Shown: positions 59,431 to 64,000 of the stretch, piece after piece | How the letters are laid out: every line of letters begins with the position of its first letter | Numbering within the stretch: the stretch's first letter is position 1 | Assembly (NCBI GenBank): GCA_016287245.1 | Contig: JAEEWG010000001.1 | Coordinates: forward strand, 1 to 64,000 | Source: Clostridia bacterium | Lineage (GTDB): Bacteria > Bacillota > Clostridia > Saccharofermentanales > Saccharofermentanaceae | Reading direction: 5' to 3' | DNA length: 64,000 nt | Translations under genes and position numbers: made by a program | Notes under the pieces: model-generated | Seen by the model: the letters and a program-made list of their open reading frames with translations, nothing else | Told to the model about the DNA's origin: nothing | Databases searched by the model: none

Positions 59431-62202
59431 ATGTCTGACGCCAAACGATTACTTCTGGTAGATGGAAACAGTATCATTAACCGCTCCTACTACGCAACTG
59501 CCGGGCGGAATAATCTGACGGCGCCGGACGGAACTCCCACAGGGGCAGTCAACATCTATCTCAATACTCTTGCGAAGTATATAGATGAAGTCCAGCCGAC
59601 CCATACATGTACGCTTTTCGATTTAAAGGCGCCGACATTCCGTCATAAGGCTTACTCGGAGTATAAAGGGACTCGAAAAGGTATGCCCGACGATCTGGCG
59701 GCGCAGATGCCTGTCCTGAAAGAAGTCCTCGACGCGATGGGATTTCCCCGCTATGAGCAGGAGGGCCTCGAGGCCGACGACCTGATCGGAACGCTCAAGA
59801 CAATGGGCGTGAAGGATGGTTTTGAAGTCTTCATCTTAAGTGGTGATAAAGACGATTTTCAGCTGATCGATGAGCATACGAAGGTCATCATGCCGGTCAC
59901 GAAGAAGGATGGTTCCGGTACGGATTACTACGACGAAGCGCTCTTTCAGGAAAGATACGGTATCCCGACATCGGATTTTGTTACGGCAAAAGCACTGATG
60001 GGAGACAGCTCCGATAACATCCCGGGTGTAAAGGGCATCGGCGAAAAGGGCGCGATGGATCTTGTGCGTAAGTATAAGACCCTCGATGGCCTTTACGAGC
60101 ACCTTTCCGAACTGAGCCCGAAGCTTCGTGAAAAACTCGAGACCGATAAAGACAATGCCTATATGTCTCTGATGCTTAGCCGGATCGTCACGGATGCCGA
60201 GATTGCCGTCACACTTGATCAACTGGAAAGAAAACCCTTAGATAATGCATCTACGGCGGCCTGCTTCTATAAGTACGGTTTCCGCGCGCAGATGAAGAAG
60301 TGGAATATCGATGAAACAGCCGTTGCCGAGGCCGCCCCGGCCGCTCCGGAATCTGAAGAGGAAGGGACGTACCCGAAGCTTTCCGGGAAACGCCCGACGA
60401 TCCTTTTGAATCAGGATAGTGCTGCTTCTATGAAAACGATCCTTTCCATGATATCGGAAAAGAATCCTGCCGCGATCGATATGGCTGATTTAAATGGCCC
60501 TGTACTAGGGCTTTCCGTCGCAGCCGATCAGGTCTATGTCTGGTCGAAAGAAGACGATATCAGTAAGGTGCTCTCGGAGCTGAATAAAGCCGGTGTAGGT
60601 ACGTCTTCTGAAAAAGCACCTGTCGTATACAGTGCGAAGAATCATTTCAAGATTTTGGAGAACGGGCTCTCGTTTGACCACGTCTTTGACGTTGAGATCG
60701 CAGGTTATGTCTTAAACTCGATCGAAGGAGCGGATCCTTCCTTTGAAATGCTGATCGAACACGGTACCCATCGTCCTTTCCCGATCCTGGAAGATTACGG
60801 ACAGGCCAGGGATGACGATAAGAAAAAGAACCGTCAGCAGGATCTTTTCGCTTTTATCGACGGAACAGCCGAAGAGGAAAAAGACATTACGGAAGATGAT
60901 GTGCTCGATTTTTCATATCAGGTACTTCTTTCGAGATGGCTCTCATTCTATCAGAAAGCAGATATTGAAAAGCAGGGCATCGAGAAGCTGATCTATGAGA
61001 TCGAAATGCCTCTTGTCATGGTACTTGACCGCATGGAGAGAAGAGGCGTGCTTGTTGATGTCAGTAAGATAGATGAGCTCCATAAAGAGTTTGACGGAAA
61101 GGTCCGCGAACTGGAAAAAGAGATACATGAGCTGGCGGGAGAAGAATTCACGATCCTTTCACCCAAGCAGCTGGGAAAGGTGCTTTTCGATAAGCTCGGA
61201 CTGCCGTCCGGAAAGAAACTTCCAAGTGGCGGATATTCGACCAATTCTGAAGAACTCGAAAAGATCCGCGACAAGCATCCGATCGTCAATAAGATCCTCG
61301 AATACCGTCAGATCCAAAAACTCGATTCGACCTTTGTAATGGGCTTAAAGAAGAGTATTTCGGATAAGGATGGCCGTGTGCATACAACATTCAGCCAGGC
61401 GATGACCAATACCGGAAGACTTTCCTCCTCGGATCCGAACCTGCAGAATATCCCGATACGTACGGATCTCGGATCTCTGATCCGAAAGACCTTTGTGGCC
61501 AAGCCCGGATATGTTCTGATCGATGCCGACTACTCGCAGATCGAACTTCGACTCCTTGCCGCGATCTCCCATGACGAGGAGATGATCAGTGCTTTTAAAG
61601 AGGGAAGAGACATTCACACCAAGACCGCCTGCGGTATCTTCGGTGTGCCGCCGGAAATGATCAATGCGGGAATGAGATCGGCGGCCAAGCGCGTCAATTT
61701 CAGTATCGTCTATGGTGTCAGCGACTATGGGCTTTCCCAGGATCTCGGTGTTAGCGTTTACGAAGCCAAGCGGTATATCGAAGAATATTACCGTCAGTTC
61801 CCGACGATCAAGCCGTGCCTTGACGGGTTTAAGCAGGAAGGCAAGGAAAAGGGCTATGTAGCCACACTTTTCGGTAGAAGAAGGATCTTGAAGGAACTGA
61901 CTTCTGCGAACTATAACATCAGAAGTTTCGGCGAGCGTGCCGCGATGAATACCCCGATCCAGGGCACTGCGGCTGATATCATCAAGCTGGCCATGAACCA
62001 CGCGGAGCAGGCGCTTCGTGATAAAGGATACGATGCGGAGCTGATCCTTCAGGTACACGACGAACTGATCGTGGAAGCGAAGGAAGATATCGCAGAAGAA
62101 GCGGCAAAGGTGCTTTCCGAGGCAATGGAAAACGTCATCGAACTGGATGTGCCGCTCATTGCGGAAGCAAGAATCGGGAAAACATGGGCGGAAGCTCACT
62201 GA
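59431..62202 (+). CDS. polA: DNA polymerase I, with a degenerate 3'-5' exonuclease domain
   Basis: 923 residues. The 5'-3' exonuclease (1 to about 290) shows LVDGNSIINRSYYA, YEQEGLEADDLIG and MGDSSDNIPGVKGIGEKGA. The 3'-5' exonuclease region (about 310-520) keeps the fold, but the DxE motif reads IDMADL and the later acidic motifs are weak, so proofreading is probably lost. The polymerase domain (about 560-923) has the motif A region VLIDADYSQIELRLLAA, motif B RSAAKRVNFSIVYGVSDYG and motif C LQVHDELIVEA. It fills gaps in repair and removes RNA primers. coaE follows after 18 nt. Confidence 0.96.
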   Translation: MSDAKRLLLVDGNSIINRSYYATAGRNNLTAPDGTPTGAVNIYLNTLAKYIDEVQPTHTCTLFDLKAPTFRHKAYSEYKGTRKGMPDDLAAQMPVLKEVLDAMGFPRYEQEGLEADDLIGTLKTMGVKDGFEVFILSGDKDDFQLIDEHTKVIMPVTKKDGSGTDYYDEALFQERYGIPTSDFVTAKALMGDSSDNIPGVKGIGEKGAMDLVRKYKTLDGLYEHLSELSPKLREKLETDKDNAYMSLMLSRIVTDAEIAVTLDQLERKPLDNASTAACFYKYGFRAQMKKWNIDETAVAEAAPAAPESEEEGTYPKLSGKRPTILLNQDSAASMKTILSMISEKNPAAIDMADLNGPVLGLSVAADQVYVWSKEDDISKVLSELNKAGVGTSSEKAPVVYSAKNHFKILENGLSFDHVFDVEIAGYVLNSIEGADPSFEMLIEHGTHRPFPILEDYGQARDDDKKKNRQQDLFAFIDGTAEEEKDITEDDVLDFSYQVLLSRWLSFYQKADIEKQGIEKLIYEIEMPLVMVLDRMERRGVLVDVSKIDELHKEFDGKVRELEKEIHELAGEEFTILSPKQLGKVLFDKLGLPSGKKLPSGGYSTNSEELEKIRDKHPIVNKILEYRQIQKLDSTFVMGLKKSISDKDGRVHTTFSQAMTNTGRLSSSDPNLQNIPIRTDLGSLIRKTFVAKPGYVLIDADYSQIELRLLAAISHDEEMISAFKEGRDIHTKTACGIFGVPPEMINAGMRSAAKRVNFSIVYGVSDYGLSQDLGVSVYEAKRYIEEYYRQFPTIKPCLDGFKQEGKEKGYVATLFGRRRILKELTSANYNIRSFGERAAMNTPIQGTAADIIKLAMNHAEQALRDKGYDAELILQVHDELIVEAKEDIAEEAAKVLSEAMENVIELDVPLIAEARIGKTWAEAH

Positions 62203-62220
62203 CATAATCGGAGGCAGAAG

Positions 62221-62829
62221 ATGTTTGTTTTAGGTGTAACAGGTGGTATCGGAACAGGTAAAAGCACAGTTTCCGGATACTTCAGAGATAAGGGAGTTGA
62301 AGTCCTCGACGCTGATGAGATCTCGAGAAAAGTAACGGATGTCGGAGGTGTTGCACTTCCGGAGATCGCCGAACTTTTCGGACCCCGTGCGCTCACGGCG
62401 AATGGAGCCCTGAACAGAAAATATGTGGCTTCTCTGGTTTTCACGGAGAAGAAGAAACTCGATAAACTCTCTTCGATCGTTCATCACTATGTGCTTACGA
62501 CGATCGGCGAAGAGATCGCCAGGGCCGCTGAGCGTAAGGTGAAGCTCATTGTGCTCGATGTTCCGATCCCGGTGCGCCGTGGTTTCGTCGATGTCTGTAA
62601 CCAGATCCTCGTCGTCAGCAGCAGCGACGATATCCGTCTCGAAAGACTCGTGCTGCGCGGCATGGACAGAGATGACGCAAGGAAGAGAATGGCCATGCAG
62701 ATGACTCGTGAGGAGTATGAAGAGCTTGCGGACCGGGTAATCGTCAACGACGGCACGATCGAGGAACTTTACGAGCAGATCGACCTTTATGTGAAGGAAG
62801 AACTGAATGAGCGGGGGATCCGCTTATGA
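62221..62829 (+). CDS. coaE: Dephospho-CoA kinase
   Basis: 202 residues. It carries out the last step of CoA synthesis. The P-loop is GVTGGIGTGKSTVSGYF, followed by VLDADEISRKV and the lid region RMAMQMTREEYEELAD; VIVNDGTIEELYEQI closes the protein. ATG lies behind GGAGG. The polA-coaE order is common in bacteria. It overlaps the next gene by 4 nt. Confidence 0.95.
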   Translation: MFVLGVTGGIGTGKSTVSGYFRDKGVEVLDADEISRKVTDVGGVALPEIAELFGPRALTANGALNRKYVASLVFTEKKKLDKLSSIVHHYVLTTIGEEIARAAERKVKLIVLDVPIPVRRGFVDVCNQILVVSSSDDIRLERLVLRGMDRDDARKRMAMQMTREEYEELADRVIVNDGTIEELYEQIDLYVKEELNERGIRL

Positions 62830-63158
62830 CCTCTGGTATGATCCTTTCCGGCATTTTCCTGATCTTTTCGGTCGTGATCACTGTCGTCTGTTTTACCGTG
62901 CTTAAGAAAAAAGATTATTCGAAATTCGTCGGCGCATCCGCCGGCGTCTATGCTTCGGCATGTCTTCTGGTGTTCCTTTTTTCCTTTATGAAAAAGGACC
63001 TGCCGATCCTTTTTTTCGTGCTGGCGGAATTTCTGGTCACGGGGATCTTCGTCATGACTTCTTTCATGATGATCTTCCTTTTAAGCAAGACCTCTTCTGT
63101 GACAGCAAAACAGGACGAGAATAAAGAAAAAGAGGACGTAAACACGGAAGAGCAGTAA
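62826..63158 (+). CDS. Small three-helix membrane protein of unknown function
   Basis: 110 residues with three membrane helices (about 5-25, 36-54 and 62-86) and a charged cytoplasmic-type tail ending in NTEEQ. No family recognised. The 4-nt overlap with coaE indicates coupled translation, and the ABC exporter gene follows after 23 nt. Confidence 0.7.
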   Translation: MTSGMILSGIFLIFSVVITVVCFTVLKKKDYSKFVGASAGVYASACLLVFLFSFMKKDLPILFFVLAEFLVTGIFVMTSFMMIFLLSKTSSVTAKQDENKEKEDVNTEEQ

Positions 63159-63181
63159 GACAGCGTTAGGAGGGAAACGTT

Positions 63182-64000
63182 ATGGGTATGGGTGGACCGG
63201 GCCGCATGGGATTAGGCCCTCGAGGTTTCCTGACGGAAGAAGAGAAAAAGAATAAACCGAAGGTCGATAAGAAGCTACTGAAGCGTATCGCCTCCTACAT
63301 GAAGCCCTATAAGCTTCAGTTCGCACTCGTGATCCTCGCGATCCTCCTTTCGGCCGTGGTCGGACTTCTGCCGTCGATCATCACGGGAAGGATCGTTGAT
63401 AAAGCGCTCCTCGGGGATGACCTCGGTCTTCTGATCAAGCTTTTGATCGCTGCGTTCGTTGCCCTTACTGCATCCCAGGTGATTTCCGTCGTTGAAAGTT
63501 ACATCAATGCATGGATCTCCCAGCGCATTATCTTCGACATGAAAAACGAGATGTACCGCCATCTGCAGTGGATGCCGCACAGCTTCTTTACGACAGAAAA
63601 GCAGGGCGACATCATCACAAGAATGAACACCGATATTTCAGGCGTCAGCTCCGTTATTTCCAATACACTTTCCAGTTGCATCAATAACCTGGCCACCGTT
63701 GTTACTACGCTCGTCGCACTTTTTATGATGAGTGTTCCTCTTGCGCTGGTCGGAATCCTGATTATTCCGCTTCTTATCCTTCCGACCCGAAATGTCGGGC
63801 GTAACAGATATAAACTCCTTACGAAAACACAGGAAAAGAACGATGAACTCAATCAGGTCATCAACGAGACCCTATCCGTTTCCGGTTCCATGCTCGTAAA
63901 GCTCTTTACGAGAGAAGATAAAGAGTATGAGAACTTCGTGGAAGTCAACGAGCAGGTGACGCGCCTTTCCCTGAAAGAGCAGAGAAGCGGCAAATGGTTC
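63182..64000 (+). CDS. ABC transporter, permease/ATPase half-exporter (3' partial)
   Basis: The first 273 residues are visible; the frame is open to the window edge. ATG 63182 follows TTAGGAGGG. A Gly-rich start (MGMGGPGRMGLGPRGF) precedes a six-helix type-1 exporter membrane domain (from LKRIASYMKPYKLQ on), with the typical coupling segment FFTTEKQGDIITRMNTD and VKLFTREDKEYENF. The ATP-binding domain would lie beyond the window. It is probably one half of a multidrug or lipid exporter dimer; the substrate is unknown. Confidence 0.9.
   Translation, partial: MGMGGPGRMGLGPRGFLTEEEKKNKPKVDKKLLKRIASYMKPYKLQFALVILAILLSAVVGLLPSIITGRIVDKALLGDDLGLLIKLLIAAFVALTASQVISVVESYINAWISQRIIFDMKNEMYRHLQWMPHSFFTTEKQGDIITRMNTDISGVSSVISNTLSSCINNLATVVTTLVALFMMSVPLALVGILIIPLLILPTRNVGRNRYKLLTKTQEKNDELNQVINETLSVSGSMLVKLFTREDKEYENFVEVNEQVTRLSLKEQRSGKWF

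Overview
The window looks like a chromosomal stretch from an anaerobic Gram-positive bacterium of the class Clostridia (Bacillota), most likely a gut or rumen fibre degrader. The evidence is a Gram-positive PolC, a PASTA-type PknB kinase, T-box control of thrS, an infC-rpmI-rplT operon with an attenuated leader and a non-AUG infC start, strong AGGAGG ribosome-binding sites, TTGACA/TATAAT promoters, a secreted GH10 xylanase lipoprotein and a 2-hydroxyacyl-CoA dehydratase-type activase. I cannot name the genus. I see no rRNA, CRISPR array, insertion sequence or phage gene.

Region 1 (1-8120) is the accessory part. It holds an ECF-type sigma factor, an overlapping gene for a single-pass membrane protein with a Thr/Glu-rich stalk (probable anti-sigma or sensor), and four exported proteins (one cut by the window edge). 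The exported proteins all end in about 88-residue, aromatic-rich, fibronectin-III-like modules; one also carries a BspA-type leucine-rich-repeat array. A block of about 63 bp upstream of the sigma gene recurs upstream of the last surface gene, which suggests a small autoregulated envelope regulon.

Region 2 (8299-31776) is a long co-directional housekeeping cluster: histidine phosphatase, pyrH, frr, uppS, cdsA, dxr, rseP, ispG, polC, priA, def, fmt, rsmB, rlmN, PP2C phosphatase, pknB, rsgA, rpe, thiN. It joins lipid-carrier and phospholipid synthesis, replication, translation initiation and Ser/Thr signalling. Several AT-rich extended -10 sequences inside or between these genes look like internal promoters.

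Region 3 (31789-47413) has an aminotransferase on the minus strand, the infC-rpmI-rplT operon (leader with promoter and terminator) followed by rlmB-like, two TrkA-type genes and a TrkH-type K+ channel, an acyltransferase, a set of lipoproteins and membrane proteins around an ADP-ribosylglycohydrolase, thrS behind a T-box, a Thr/Glu-rich lipoprotein and a tRNA-Pro(CGG).

Region 4 (47510-64000) has an MscS channel, two related small membrane-anchored proteins, the xylanase behind a perfect operator-like palindrome, dihydrofolate reductase, a small HPr-like protein, an ABC-2-like permease without an ATPase, a Lys-rich protein of unknown role, the 1464-residue activase, polA, coaE, a small membrane protein and the start of an ABC exporter that runs off the window.

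Start codons were chosen by ribosome-binding site, signal peptide and family N-terminus, so several genes are shorter, and infC longer, than the simple ATG/GTG/TTG open frame. All assignments come from reading motifs by eye; no database search was done.
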